Position numbers and translations under genes: made by a program
In this document: positions 1 to 7,806 of the stretch, one piece after another
How the letters are laid out: each line of letters starts with the position of its first letter
How positions within the stretch are numbered: the first letter of the stretch is position 1
Source: Thermoplasmata archaeon
GTDB taxonomy: Archaea; Thermoplasmatota; Thermoplasmata; Sysuiplasmatales; Sysuiplasmataceae
Reading direction: 5' to 3'
NCBI GenBank assembly: GCA_021806165.1
Contig: JAJZXY010000001.1
Location: 117,951 to 181,950 of the forward strand
Length of the DNA: 64,000 nucleotides
The notes under the pieces: model-generated
The model's input: only the letters and a program-made list of their open reading frames with translations
The model's database searches: none
Told to the model about the DNA's origin: nothing

Positions 1-736
1 CAGCCGCCTCTGCCTCTATCCCTCCAACGCCGAAGCCGAACACGCCTATCCCGTTCACCATTGTTGTGTGCGAGTCAGTCCCCACAAGTGTGTCAGGATA
101 GGCAATCTTCCTGCTCCCGTCATCTCTGACATGAACGCACTTTGCCAGGAATTCCAGATTCACCTGGTGGCATATCCCCAGGGATGGCGGCATCACCTCG
201 AAACCTTCGAATGCATTGGCTGACCACTTCAGGAGTGAATACCTCTCTGCATTTCTCTTGAATTCCATAGCGCTGTTCAGCATGAAGGACTGAGCAGTGC
301 CGTACGAGTCCACCTGCACCGAATGGTCTATCACCAGGTTGACTGGCACCTGCGGCTGTATGAGAAGAGGGTCCTTGCCCAGCGCAGCCATGGCATCCCT
401 CATTGCCGCCAGATCAACGACTGCAGGAACTCCCGTGAAATCCTGCATCAGAACCCTGGAGACCTTGAACGGTATCTCCCTTTCGACGGGGGACTGGGCA
501 TTCCAGTTGGCGAGCGACCTTATGTCCTCCTCCTTCACCGTCTTGCCGTCGAAGTTCCTGAGCAGTGACTCGAGTACAATCCTGATGGTCAGTGGAAGGG
601 TGGAAACGGGTCCGACACCGCTCCTTTCAAGTGCCGGAAGTGAAAAGAAGCTTATCGTCTGCCCCTTGGACGTCCTGAACTCTTCGATTGTATGCCAGCT
701 GTTGTGAATGTCCTGAGAATCCTGTCCAGTGGTCAT
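1..736 (-). CDS. acnA: Aconitate hydratase, N-terminal part (runs off left edge)
   Basis: This reading frame is missing from the ORF track because it is open at the window edge. Read on the minus strand from ATG at 736 it encodes an N-terminus starting [16 protein letters not shown], followed by blocks typical of the AcnA/IRP-type aconitase: [43 protein letters not shown], and [11 protein letters not shown]. The enzyme interconverts citrate and isocitrate in the cytosol through a [4Fe-4S] cluster; the cluster cysteines lie further along and outside the window. About 245 codons are visible. No promoter is clear; an AT-rich stretch lies just upstream (about 740-765). Family assignment is very secure. 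Confidence 0.95.
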   Translation of the reverse strand, partial: MTTGQDSQDIHNSWHTIEEFRTSKGQTISFFSLPALERSGVGPVSTLPLTIRIVLESLLRNFDGKTVKEEDIRSLANWNAQSPVEREIPFKVSRVLMQDFTGVPAVVDLAAMRDAMAALGKDPLLIQPQVPVNLVIDHSVQVDSYGTAQSFMLNSAMEFKRNAERYSLLKWSANAFEGFEVMPPSLGICHQVNLEFLAKCVHVRDDGSRKIAYPDTLVGTDSHTTMVNGIGVFGFGVGGIEAEAA

Positions 737-878
737 GGGCAACTCTAACCCCTATTATTGATTAATGTCTTTCGAAAAGAGGGGAGCTGACAATCCCCCG
801 AACCCGATGAGTTGCAGGCCGCCTCCAGCACGCTGGAAGCAAAGCCCGCATACGCAGCGTAGCCAGCAGGGATGTGCA

Positions 879-964
879 AGCCACCAGGGAGATTTGAACT
901 CCCGACCTGCTGATTTCCTTGAAATCATACAAGTCAGCCGCTCTACCAGCTGAGCTATGGTGGC
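879..964 (-). tRNA. tRNA-Thr (TGT) with 13-nt intron
   Basis: The minus strand folds as a complete cloverleaf: acceptor GCCACCA/TGGTGGC, D arm, anticodon stem GCTGA/TCAGC, T arm GGGAG-TTCAAAT-CTCCC and discriminator T. The anticodon loop is too long unless 13 nt (927 down to 915, TGATTTCAAGGAA) are removed between positions 37 and 38, leaving the normal loop CTTGTAA with anticodon TGT. CTTG in the loop pairs with CAAG in the intron, as expected for a bulge-helix-bulge splice motif, although the 3' bulge is slightly irregular (4 nt). CCA is not encoded. Confidence 0.93.
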
Positions 965-989
965 ACGGACCAGATGAGGAATCGCGATG

Positions 990-999
990 TGTTTAAATG
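990..999 (-). promoter_or_regulatory. TATA box for tRNA-Thr
   Basis: On the minus strand the sequence CATTTAAACAC lies about 27-35 nt upstream of the tRNA-Thr 5' end, the usual distance of an archaeal TATA box from the start site. Confidence 0.6.
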
Positions 1000-1019
1000 A
1001 TTTGCCCAGACGCCAGACC

Positions 1020-1685
1020 CTAGAACCCCTCCGGGCCGCCGTCTGTGTCGTGCCGCCCGGTGTCGAGAGGGCGGTAGTTGAACGTAATCTCCCCCTTCTG
1101 GAGTCCTTCAGCCTCCTTCTCGCTCATCCTTGTCATAACCACGCCATCACCTATAATCGCGCTGTTCCCGTAGGGATCCTCGACGACAAGGCGGAATTGT
1201 CTTTCACCCCTCTTCATCATTTCCAGCTCCCCAAGAAGCGCGTTGCACTTCTGGTGCACGTCCTGCTCGGCATCAGCCATCAGGGTTGAAATCACCTCCC
1301 CCACCCTTTCAAGGATTCCCTCGGCATTCGTGATGAAGCTCTCCGAGGCAATTCCGGGCTCAATATCAACACCCAGCTCGGGTATCCTTATCGTTCCCGA
1401 ATTGGACCTGACCACCCTCAGGTCCAGGTCGTCTGTTCCGGATACCGTCGCCTCATACCGCATCGGCCCCTTGTTCTCGAGCGCTATCAGGTCAGAGTGC
1501 CTGAAGCCGCAGTCCCTGCACATGTAAGTCGTCTGCATAGCAGCCCCGAGATAGGGGATGTCAAGGTTTGTAACCATGTTGACAACAGACCGCCCGCCGC
1601 ATGAAATGCACGGCTGGTCAATCTTAACCTCCACCGGAGGCCCGGCTATTCCATCCTCGCTGCCTCTCTCTTCGTCTTCGCCCAT
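1020..1685 (-). CDS. ZPR1-type zinc finger protein
   Basis: 221 residues. Near the N-terminus a four-cysteine zinc finger is formed by CISCGG and CRDCGF, about 30 residues apart, followed by the conserved alpha-helical/beta ZPR1 domain with the typical block on symmetrical EPG(I)..ESFITNAEGILERVGEVI. ZPR1 proteins are found in eukaryotes, where they bind eEF1A, and as single-domain forms in archaea; the archaeal function is not established. A minus-strand TATA-like GCTTATTTACC at about 1711-1721 would place transcription start only a few nucleotides before the ATG at 1685. The overlapping minus ORF 1646-1960 is a shadow. Confidence 0.9.
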   Translation of the reverse strand: MGEDEERGSEDGIAGPPVEVKIDQPCISCGGRSVVNMVTNLDIPYLGAAMQTTYMCRDCGFRHSDLIALENKGPMRYEATVSGTDDLDLRVVRSNSGTIRIPELGVDIEPGIASESFITNAEGILERVGEVISTLMADAEQDVHQKCNALLGELEMMKRGERQFRLVVEDPYGNSAIIGDGVVMTRMSEKEAEGLQKGEITFNYRPLDTGRHDTDGGPEGF

Positions 1686-1790
1686 GTCACTGAACCATTC
1701 TGTTCATTCGGTAAATAAGCTTGCCCCGCTTTCCCCTGCATATGCCGGGGATCGCAACAGATATCCCGGCTTACCCAATTACAGCAGGCG

Positions 1791-2189
1791 ATGTCTGCAA
1801 GGCTTACACTGAAACTTCCCTCCGGCGAAATAGAATGCGATATCCTCGAAACCAGGGCCGCTGAGGGGTTAATCGGGCAGCTTCCCGTAAGTGCAAGGGG
1901 AAATGTCTGGGGGGAGGAGATATACTTCAGACTGCCGGGGGCCCTGAATGCAGGATCCAAGACCCGGGAGACGGAGGTAGGGGATATTGCCTACTGGGAG
2001 GAGGGGCAGTCGCTCTGCATCTTCTTCGGCCCTACGCCGGTCAGCAGGAGCGGCCGCCCCGAGCCTTACGTGCCTGTATTCAGGATTGGAAGTCTGGAGC
2101 CAACAGGCCGCGCTCTCGCCATTCTCAGGTCCTTTGAACAGGGCCAGGTGATAGCGCTTTACAGGTCGTCGCAGGCCGGGACCGGGTAG
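1791..2189 (+). CDS. Cyclophilin-like fold protein (TM1367-like)
   Basis: 132 residues with the pattern of small prokaryotic cyclophilin-like beta-barrel proteins of the TM1367/DUF3830-like group: an N-terminal strand LTLKLPSGEIECDILE, then WGEEIYFRLP, then GDIAYWEEGQSLCIFFGPTPVS and a basic, proline-rich turn before PVFRIGSLE. These proteins share the fold of peptidyl-prolyl isomerases but usually lack the isomerase active site, and their biological role is unknown. The gene stands alone between ZPR1 (divergent) and the Xaa-Pro peptidase (convergent). The assignment rests on recognised sequence pattern only. Confidence 0.72.
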   Translation: MSARLTLKLPSGEIECDILETRAAEGLIGQLPVSARGNVWGEEIYFRLPGALNAGSKTRETEVGDIAYWEEGQSLCIFFGPTPVSRSGRPEPYVPVFRIGSLEPTGRALAILRSFEQGQVIALYRSSQAGTG

Positions 2190-2207
2190 GGTATCGGCCG
2201 ATCCTGT

Positions 2208-3293
2208 TCAGACCTCGATGAAATCGCGCTTGGCGTCCGTGAGCTTTCTGCAGCCGCTCCTTGTGAGGACAACATCATCCTCTATCCTGACCCCTCCATA
2301 ACTCTCAACATATGCGCCAGGCTCAACCGTCACCACCATTCCCTCTTCCAGCCTGTCCCTGCTTCTCGGGGAGAGAACGGGGCCGCCGTCATGCACCTGC
2401 AGACCGAGGCCGTGGCCGAGGCCGTGTATGAATCTGCCCTTGAACTCAGTGCCGTCGATGACATTCCTGGCGGCGGCATCGACATCGCTCTCGAGCGCGC
2501 CGGGCTTTATTGCCGCAAACGCAGCATCCTGGGCGGACTTGACAGTCTCATAAAGGAGTCTCTGCCTTTCGGTTGCTTTGCCGAACATGTACGTCCTGGT
2601 GATGTCAGAGCAGTACATCTCATACTTGCCCCCGAAATCTGCAAGCACAAGATCGCCCTTCTTCAGTTTCAGCTTTCCTGGGAAGTAATGCGGTATTGCC
2701 GTGGTCTTGCCGAATGAAACTATCGGTGAGAACGACGGGCCTTCGCTCCCCTCCTCGTAGAGTGCAATGGAAAGCCTGGAAGCAAGCTCGCTCTCGGTCA
2801 TGCCCTCCTTAAGCATCTCTGGTATCCTGTCAGCTGCCCTGGAGGCAATCCGGCACGACTCCGCAATCTTCCTTACCTCATCCCTGTCCTTGACAGCCCT
2901 GCACTTGGCTATCTCCTCGCTTGCATCCACAATCTTCCCCTTGTAGCTCCTCCTGAGAGCCCTGTAGCCCTGGTAGGTCAGGGAGGGGGCGTTGATACCG
3001 ATCTTCCTGAACCTGGACGTAAGGGAGGCAACCGCATTCTCGAACTGCTTCCTGGTTCCTACGGTCCTCACCTTCACGTCCAATCCCTTGAGTGAACCAG
3101 CCTCCAGTACGCTTGTGACAACCGAGGTACCCCTGGCGGTTACAACCGCAACAGAGCCCTCGAATATGCCTGATTTTGCCCTTGTGAAGTACTTGAAATT
3201 GTGGTCCGTGTGGCTGTCGCCGCTGTTCACAATAACGACAGCATCAGCCTTGCCGTCGAGCAGGGAAAATAACCTGGAGTTTCTTGTTTCCAT
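2208..3293 (-). CDS. pepQ: Xaa-Pro aminopeptidase / dipeptidase (M24 family)
   Basis: The ORF extends to 3398, but the family starts at METRNSRLF (ATG at 3293), giving 361 residues; the extra 35 residues are not conserved and cover the divergent promoter. An N-terminal creatinase-like domain precedes a pita-bread metallopeptidase domain with all five metal ligands visible: two Asp in VLADFGGKYEMYCSDITRTY, His in HGLGHGLGLQVHD, Glu in VTVEPGAY and Glu in GGVRIEDDVVL. It removes the N-terminal residue before proline, in peptide turnover. A minus-strand TATA-like ATATTATAACC at about 3316-3327 puts transcription start within a few nucleotides of the ATG. Confidence 0.92.
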   Translation of the reverse strand: METRNSRLFSLLDGKADAVVIVNSGDSHTDHNFKYFTRAKSGIFEGSVAVVTARGTSVVTSVLEAGSLKGLDVKVRTVGTRKQFENAVASLTSRFRKIGINAPSLTYQGYRALRRSYKGKIVDASEEIAKCRAVKDRDEVRKIAESCRIASRAADRIPEMLKEGMTESELASRLSIALYEEGSEGPSFSPIVSFGKTTAIPHYFPGKLKLKKGDLVLADFGGKYEMYCSDITRTYMFGKATERQRLLYETVKSAQDAAFAAIKPGALESDVDAAARNVIDGTEFKGRFIHGLGHGLGLQVHDGGPVLSPRSRDRLEEGMVVTVEPGAYVESYGGVRIEDDVVLTRSGCRKLTDAKRDFIEV

Positions 3294-3372
3294 GCTGGTA
3301 AATCTTGAACCGGTTATAATATATGTGCTGAAACGGGGAAGTGTTATCTTTACCGTCGCAAATAGAGAAGCA

Positions 3373-3777
3373 GTGAAGTTCAGGGTGCTCGACCACACGG
3401 CCGACGTTCAGATTGAGGCGTTCGGCTCAAGCGCCGCCAAGATATTCGAGAATTCGGCAGCCGGCCTGTTCAGCCAGATCGCTGACCTGAAGGAGATAAG
3501 GCCCCGGGGGGAGGAGAGGATACAGCTGGAGGCGAAGTCACTGGAGGCTCTCCTGGTCGACTTCCTCAACGAACTTGTCTTCCTCCACAGCACACTGCAC
3601 TACCTATTCAGCGAATTCAATGTCACCCTTTCGGGCACAAGGCTTGAATGCACCGCCAGGGGGGAGAGGATTGACAGGCGCAGGCACAAACTGAAGAACG
3701 ATGTGAAGGCTGTAACCTACCACATGCTCGAATTTAATACCAGAGAGGGTTATGCACGGTTCATAATTGATGTGTGA
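3373..3777 (+). CDS. Archease (RtcB ligase cofactor)
   Basis: The real gene is the end of a longer ORF. GTG at 3373 (VKFRVLDHTADVQ) gives 134 residues, the normal size of archease. Diagnostic features are HTADVQIEAFG at the start, FENSAAGLFSQI, and the C-terminal region KLKNDVKAVTYHMLEF. Archease accelerates guanylylation of the RNA ligase RtcB, which joins tRNA halves after intron removal; two intron-containing tRNAs are present in this window. The acidic Asp in DHTAD is retained. It is followed after 9 nt by the mevalonate-pathway gene on the same strand, so the two probably form an operon. Confidence 0.93.
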   Translation: MKFRVLDHTADVQIEAFGSSAAKIFENSAAGLFSQIADLKEIRPRGEERIQLEAKSLEALLVDFLNELVFLHSTLHYLFSEFNVTLSGTRLECTARGERIDRRRHKLKNDVKAVTYHMLEFNTREGYARFIIDV

Positions 3778-3786
3778 GCTGTACCC

Positions 3787-4749
3787 ATGTCCAAGGCAAC
3801 ATCCGTCGCCCATCCCATGCAGGGGCTTATCAAGTATCACGGCCTGACAGACTCCAGGCTCCGCCTGCCCTACCATGATTCAATCTCGGTGGCAACCGCC
3901 CCCCTTGTTACCAGGACAACTGTGGAGTTCGGCGGTTACCGTTCAGACTCCGCCGTCGTGGACGGCGTGAGGGCCAAAGGGCGCGTCATGGAGCGCATTC
4001 TCAGCATCGCCGATGAAGTCAGAAGGATGTCGGGGTCTCACGAAAGGTTCAGGATGGTGTCAGAGAACAGTTTTCCCTCGGGCGTCGGACTTGGCGCCTC
4101 GTCCTCTGGCTTCGCAGCCCTCGCAACCGCGGCATCTGCAGCGGCAGGGCTCAAACTCTCCAGGGAGCAGCTCTCGGCGCTCTCAAGGCTTGGCGCAGGG
4201 TCTGCCACGCGCTCCGTTGCCGGAGGATTCTCGAGGTGGTTCATGGGCACATGCCATGAAGACAGCTATGCGGTCAGGATTGGTGGCAGCGAGGTCAGGA
4301 TGGGCATGGTTGTTGCGCTGGTCGAGAGCCTGAAGCAGACTGAGGATGCCCACAGGGAGGTTGTGGGTTCACCGCTGTATGCGGGGAGGCTGGCCTATCT
4401 GCACTCAGCACTGGCAGAGATGGATGCGGCAATACGCTCGGGGAATGCAGCACGCATAGGAGAGCTCGCTGAGAGGGATACGCTCATACTGCACGCGATT
4501 ACAATGAGCGGCCCTTCCGGCATGATTTTCTGGAAGCCCGAAACGCTCTCTGTCATCTCCGAGGTCAGGAGAATGAGGGGGGAGGGTATGCACTGCCACT
4601 TTTCCATTGATACGGGCGCAACCGTATACATCAACTGTGAAGTGGATGAGATTCCGGAGGTGGAGAGGAGGGTTGCGGCTATGGGACTTAAGGCAATCAG
4701 GTGCACCGTCGGGGGGCCAAGCAGGCTGACGGGCCGTCACCTGTTCTGA
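3787..4749 (+). CDS. Mevalonate (di)phosphate decarboxylase family (GHMP) protein
   Basis: 320 residues of the diphosphomevalonate decarboxylase branch of the GHMP superfamily. Visible motifs are IKYHG near the N-terminus, LPYHDSISV, the phosphate-binding loop GVGLGASSSGFAALA, GAGSATRSVAGGF, and FSIDTGATVY. The three residues equivalent to the catalytic Lys, Arg and Asp of true decarboxylases appear to be K16, R142 and D275. Thermoplasma has several paralogs of this family: mevalonate 3-kinase, which has lost the decarboxylase Asp, and a mevalonate 3,5-bisphosphate decarboxylase. The retained triad favours a decarboxylase acting in isopentenyl phosphate formation for archaeal lipids, but the exact substrate cannot be decided from sequence alone. 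It lies 9 nt behind archease. Confidence 0.8.
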   Translation: MSKATSVAHPMQGLIKYHGLTDSRLRLPYHDSISVATAPLVTRTTVEFGGYRSDSAVVDGVRAKGRVMERILSIADEVRRMSGSHERFRMVSENSFPSGVGLGASSSGFAALATAASAAAGLKLSREQLSALSRLGAGSATRSVAGGFSRWFMGTCHEDSYAVRIGGSEVRMGMVVALVESLKQTEDAHREVVGSPLYAGRLAYLHSALAEMDAAIRSGNAARIGELAERDTLILHAITMSGPSGMIFWKPETLSVISEVRRMRGEGMHCHFSIDTGATVYINCEVDEIPEVERRVAAMGLKAIRCTVGGPSRLTGRHLF

Positions 4750-5495
4750 ACCCGCCTTCCCCTCTCGGCGCTCCTCTGCCGTTCAATTGCCTCTTCCATT
4801 GTCCTCTCCCCCCTTGCGACCTCCCCCGCCAGGCTCCTGGAAATTGTCGTGAGCCCGCCGCTGATCAGCCTGCTCTTGCGCTGTATGTTCCTGAGCTCGC
4901 CTTCCGATGGCGTTATCTCAGGCCTGTCCACCAGGAACTCCCCGGCTGTCATGCCTATCAGGGAGGCAGCCTCCTCGTCAGAGCCGGCCTGCCTGCTGGT
5001 CCTGCGCTCATCCACCATCTCTATCCTTCCGGACGAGGGCCAGACTGACCTTATGATTCTGTCCCTGTTCGTCGGGTCGCCGTCACCTATCCGCACAAAA
5101 ACCCTTCTCCTGCCCACGAGCGATGCAAGAGTCTTGGTGTAGAATGAAACGCTCTCGGGAGAGGGTGCAATGGCGGTTGCCACCCGCCGGCCGCCGGAGA
5201 AGATCGCAATGCCCGGCCTCTCGCCAGGGTCGATGCCCACCACCACGTCCGAGCTCCAGTCTGTTAGGCCGTTGGAAACGAGCCATGCCTTTGTGGTGGT
5301 ATCCTCCGGCGCGCCGTAAATTGTGAACCTGTCCCCCTCCATTATCACCCTCGGCTGCCCCTTCTTTATTACAACGCTGGTCCCGTGCGGGATCTTGGTC
5401 GACGGGTCGATGTGCTCGAACGGGGTGCCGAGATGCCTGAGCCTGCTGGCGACAGCGTAAGAAAACCTGAAATCATCAGACACGACGCTAATCAT
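4737..5495 (-). CDS. Conserved protein with RuvC/RNase H-like fold
   Basis: ORF starts at 5519, but ATG at 5495 (MISVVSDDFRF) is preceded by a good Shine-Dalgarno GGAGG 8 nt upstream, giving 252 residues. The middle contains VVVGIDPGERPGIAIFSGG, the first strand and metal-binding Asp of an RNase H-like fold; later acidic spots are MVDERR and GSDEEAASLIGMTA, positioned like the last acidic residues of RuvC-type nucleases. The C-terminus is a basic, Arg-rich helix. This resembles conserved archaeal proteins of unknown function, possibly nucleic-acid nucleases. It ends in a 13-nt convergent overlap with the mevalonate gene and follows gfcR on the same strand after about 120 nt. Confidence 0.6.
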   Translation of the reverse strand: MISVVSDDFRFSYAVASRLRHLGTPFEHIDPSTKIPHGTSVVIKKGQPRVIMEGDRFTIYGAPEDTTTKAWLVSNGLTDWSSDVVVGIDPGERPGIAIFSGGRRVATAIAPSPESVSFYTKTLASLVGRRRVFVRIGDGDPTNRDRIIRSVWPSSGRIEMVDERRTSRQAGSDEEAASLIGMTAGEFLVDRPEITPSEGELRNIQRKSRLISGGLTTISRSLAGEVARGERTMEEAIERQRSAERGRRVQNR

Positions 5496-5617
5496 GCAGC
5501 GCCTCCGGCAGGGCTGCAACGCACCGCCGCCAATCCACAGCTCGGGTCAGGGCAAGGAACCGCACACTCCTTTCCTGACGCAGAATGCACTCCTGGGTAT
5601 TTATCTGTGCGGTGGCA

Positions 5618-6259
5618 TCACTTGTATGCGAATGACCTCAGCGGCCCGCCGCCAAGAATTGTCCCGCCTATGGACCTCGCCCTGATCATTCCCCTGAGCC
5701 TGACTCCGCCGATATCGTCAAGGCTGCTCTTGTTGACCATTACCAGGCATACCACCGGTTCGCCGCCTGACTCCCTTATGTCGTTCACAGCAGACTCCAT
5801 GGCGTGGCCCGTTGAAAGCACATCATCCACCACCACTACCTTCTTGCCCTTCGGCGACGCGTAGTTGGAGCTGAATGCACCTCCCGAATTGGCCCTTTCG
5901 GAGGGTGGGCGGTACACTATGACTTCAGCCTCGATAATCTGTGCAATCGTGCCTGCAAATGAAACACCGTTGAGTGCAATTCCTGCAACCGAATCTGCCT
6001 TCACGCCCTGCCTGTCCAGCTCCTCCCTGGCCATGTCGGCAAGTATTTCGCCCGTGAGCCACATCCTGTGGGCGCTTACACCAAGTGATCGCCAGCCGAT
6101 CTTGACATCCGACGGAGGGAGAGTTCCCTCGGCCCCCTCCTCCAGGAGGTAGGTCACCGTGTCCACACCGAGGTGCAGTTCGTCTCCGATCTCGAAGGGC
6201 TTAAGCCCCTTCTTCTGCAGTTCCCTTGCCTTGGCCGCGAGCTCCTTTACCTCTGCCAT
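5618..6259 (-). CDS. gfcR: GfcR-type regulator (PyrE-like phosphoribosyltransferase with HTH)
   Basis: 213 residues. The first ~50 form a helix-turn-helix (KARELQKKGLKPFEIGDELHLGVDTVTYLLEEG), followed by a linker with SLGVSAHRMWLTGEILADM and a type I phosphoribosyltransferase domain with the PRPP loop VVVVDDVLSTGHAME. This is the architecture of archaeal proteins once annotated as orotate phosphoribosyltransferase-like (PyrE2) and now called GfcR, a regulator of glycolytic and sugar genes in haloarchaea. Its role here is inferred. A minus-strand TATA box CATTAAATAC at about 6291-6300 predicts a leader of about 10 nt before ATG 6259. Confidence 0.88.
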   Translation of the reverse strand: MAEVKELAAKARELQKKGLKPFEIGDELHLGVDTVTYLLEEGAEGTLPPSDVKIGWRSLGVSAHRMWLTGEILADMAREELDRQGVKADSVAGIALNGVSFAGTIAQIIEAEVIVYRPPSERANSGGAFSSNYASPKGKKVVVVDDVLSTGHAMESAVNDIRESGGEPVVCLVMVNKSSLDDIGGVRLRGMIRARSIGGTILGGGPLRSFAYK

Positions 6260-6341
6260 CGGATACCCCGTCTGACTATTTCAGGGCGCTGTATTTAATG
6301 ATAGCGTGCTGCCTTTCGCGCCATTCCTCAGAGGCGCACAT

Positions 6342-6914
6342 TCAGACGCCGAGGGCCCTGAGCACCTCGTCTGTGCTCCTGATGCGCCCCATCCTGGGAA
6401 AGGTGGTCCTCAGCGGGAACGAGTGCTCCTCATCTGAGGTTGCGGCCATCGCGTCCTCAACGAAGATCTGGCTGAAGCCAGCCTCGTAGGCGTAGCGGGC
6501 GGTGCTCTCCACCCCCACGTTGGTGGAGATGCCGCACAGAACTATTGTCCTGATACCTCTCCTCCTCAGCTGCATTTCCAGTTCAGTCCCGTAGAATGCT
6601 CCCCACTGCCTCTTCGTTATGACCACATCCCCCTCCTTTGGTCCCATCTCAGGCACTATCTCGTCGAACCCGTCCGGGAAGGGACCCGACATGCCCGGGC
6701 CGTCCGTCTCGGGCCTGAGCCCCAGAGGGGGTGAGGGGTTAACCCTTACAAGGAAAACCTGCATCCCTCCCTTCCTGAATGCCTCGGCCAGCCTGGAAGC
6801 ATTTGCAATTACCTCCGATGAGGGCCTCGGCTTCACGTCCCTGGCTGTTATGCCCTTCTGCAAATCAATCACAACAAGCGCGCTGCTCCCCCTTGCCAAT
6901 ACTGTTTCCGCCAT
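6342..6914 (-). CDS. Isochorismatase-like hydrolase, catalytic Cys replaced
   Basis: 190 residues of the isochorismatase/cysteine hydrolase superfamily: Asp in ALVVIDLQKG, Lys in VVITKRQWGAFYGTELE and the nucleophile loop LCGISTNVGVESTARYAYE. The cysteine hydrolases have Cys in the loop (TNxCV); here it is Gly, as in isochorismatases such as EntB and PhzD, so amidohydrolase (nicotinamidase-like) activity is unlikely and an isochorismatase-like or unknown hydrolysis is possible. The start codon directly abuts the stop of the HD-domain gene upstream, so the two are co-transcribed. Confidence 0.85.
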   Translation of the reverse strand: MAETVLARGSSALVVIDLQKGITARDVKPRPSSEVIANASRLAEAFRKGGMQVFLVRVNPSPPLGLRPETDGPGMSGPFPDGFDEIVPEMGPKEGDVVITKRQWGAFYGTELEMQLRRRGIRTIVLCGISTNVGVESTARYAYEAGFSQIFVEDAMAATSDEEHSFPLRTTFPRMGRIRSTDEVLRALGV

Positions 6915-7649
6915 TCACTCGCCTCCATTTACTCCGGGGCAGTCCCGCCCCTCCCATTCCAGCCCAAACCTGTCAAGGAATTCAAGCATAAACATGTGTC
7001 TTCCCTCGGCTATCTCCCTTCCCCTGGCTGTGTTCATGAGATCCCTGAGGTGAAGCAGCTTCTCATGAAAGTGGTTTATAGTGCTGCTCCTGCTCCTCCT
7101 GTATTCCTCGAATGTGGCGTGCTGCTGCGGGATCTCGCCCGGAGAATGCATCTCCCTCCCCATCCTGCCACCGTATGCAAACGCCCTGCCGATGCCTATT
7201 GCGCCAATGGCATCCAGCCTGTCCGCATCCTGCACTATCTTTCCCTCTACCGTCGCGGGCGCCCTCGCCTGTCCTATGCCCTTGAACGTGACATCGCTGA
7301 TTGCGGAGCTGACAAGGGCAATTGTGGCGGCATCAACGCCCAGCTCATTCAGCCACTCCTCCGCGGTCCTTGAGCTTGCCTGCTCATTCCCGCCATTGAA
7401 CTTCCAGTCTGATACATCGTGCAGCAGGGCTGCCAGCTCCACGGCGTAGGTGTCTGCGTTCCCGGTAACCTCCGCTATAGACATGGCCATTCTTCGGACC
7501 CTGTCGATGTGCCACCAGTCATGACCTGTGCTTTCGCCGGAGAGCCTCTCCCTGACCCTCTCCTCCACCAGCCCTATTGTCCTGCGCCTGTCGAAACCCG
7601 CTCCTTCCCTCGATTCCATCCTGACACCTGCCAGCAGTCTGTTCGTCAT
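6915..7649 (-). CDS. HD-domain phosphohydrolase
   Basis: Up to 244 residues. HD-domain metal ligands are visible: H in GHDWWHIDRVRRMA, the HD pair in LAALLHDVSDWKF, and the trailing Asp in IVQDADRLDAIGAIGIGRAFAYGG. This pattern matches small stand-alone HD phosphohydrolases (YedJ-like) thought to act on nucleotides; substrate unknown. The start is uncertain: ATG 7649 lies only a few bases from the TATA-like element at 7651-7661, so the internal ATG at 7619 (MESREGAGF) may be the true start. Stop and the next gene's ATG are adjacent. Confidence 0.88.
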   Translation of the reverse strand: MTNRLLAGVRMESREGAGFDRRRTIGLVEERVRERLSGESTGHDWWHIDRVRRMAMSIAEVTGNADTYAVELAALLHDVSDWKFNGGNEQASSRTAEEWLNELGVDAATIALVSSAISDVTFKGIGQARAPATVEGKIVQDADRLDAIGAIGIGRAFAYGGRMGREMHSPGEIPQQHATFEEYRRSRSSTINHFHEKLLHLRDLMNTARGREIAEGRHMFMLEFLDRFGLEWEGRDCPGVNGGE

Positions 7650-7650
7650 G

Positions 7651-7661
7651 GTTTTAAATAA
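7651..7661 (+). promoter_or_regulatory. TATA box for tRNA-His (perhaps bidirectional)
   Basis: GTTTTAAATAATG lies about 30 nt upstream of tRNA-His. It reads as an A/T palindrome, so it could also drive the HD-domain gene on the minus strand from the internal ATG at 7619. Confidence 0.55.
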
Positions 7662-7686
7662 TGCCTTCTATTCCACAGCTGCAAAT

Positions 7687-7758
7687 GGCCGGGGTGGGGT
7701 AGCGGCATCCTGTGGGACTGTGGATCCCTAGACCCGGGTTCAACTCCCGGTCCCGGCC
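7687..7758 (+). tRNA. tRNA-His (GTG)
   Basis: Plus-strand cloverleaf GGCCGGGG...CCCGGCCC with anticodon loop CTGTGGA (anticodon GTG) between GGGA and TCCC, and a T arm CCGGG-TTCAACT-CCCGG. An extra G at the 5' end opposite C73 gives the G-1:C73 pair that identifies histidine tRNA. No intron. CCA is not encoded. Confidence 0.92.
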
Positions 7759-7806
7759 CTTCACCGAGGCGTCCCGGTGCCTTCCTTCTCAGTTCACAAG
7801 CATCGA

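Noticed and set aside
765-953. Small plus-strand ORF over tRNA-Thr
   Set aside because: It is antisense to the tRNA gene and has no protein-like composition.
2992-3777. 261-residue ORF as one protein
   Set aside because: Only its last 134 residues match archease; the rest lies antisense to pepQ.
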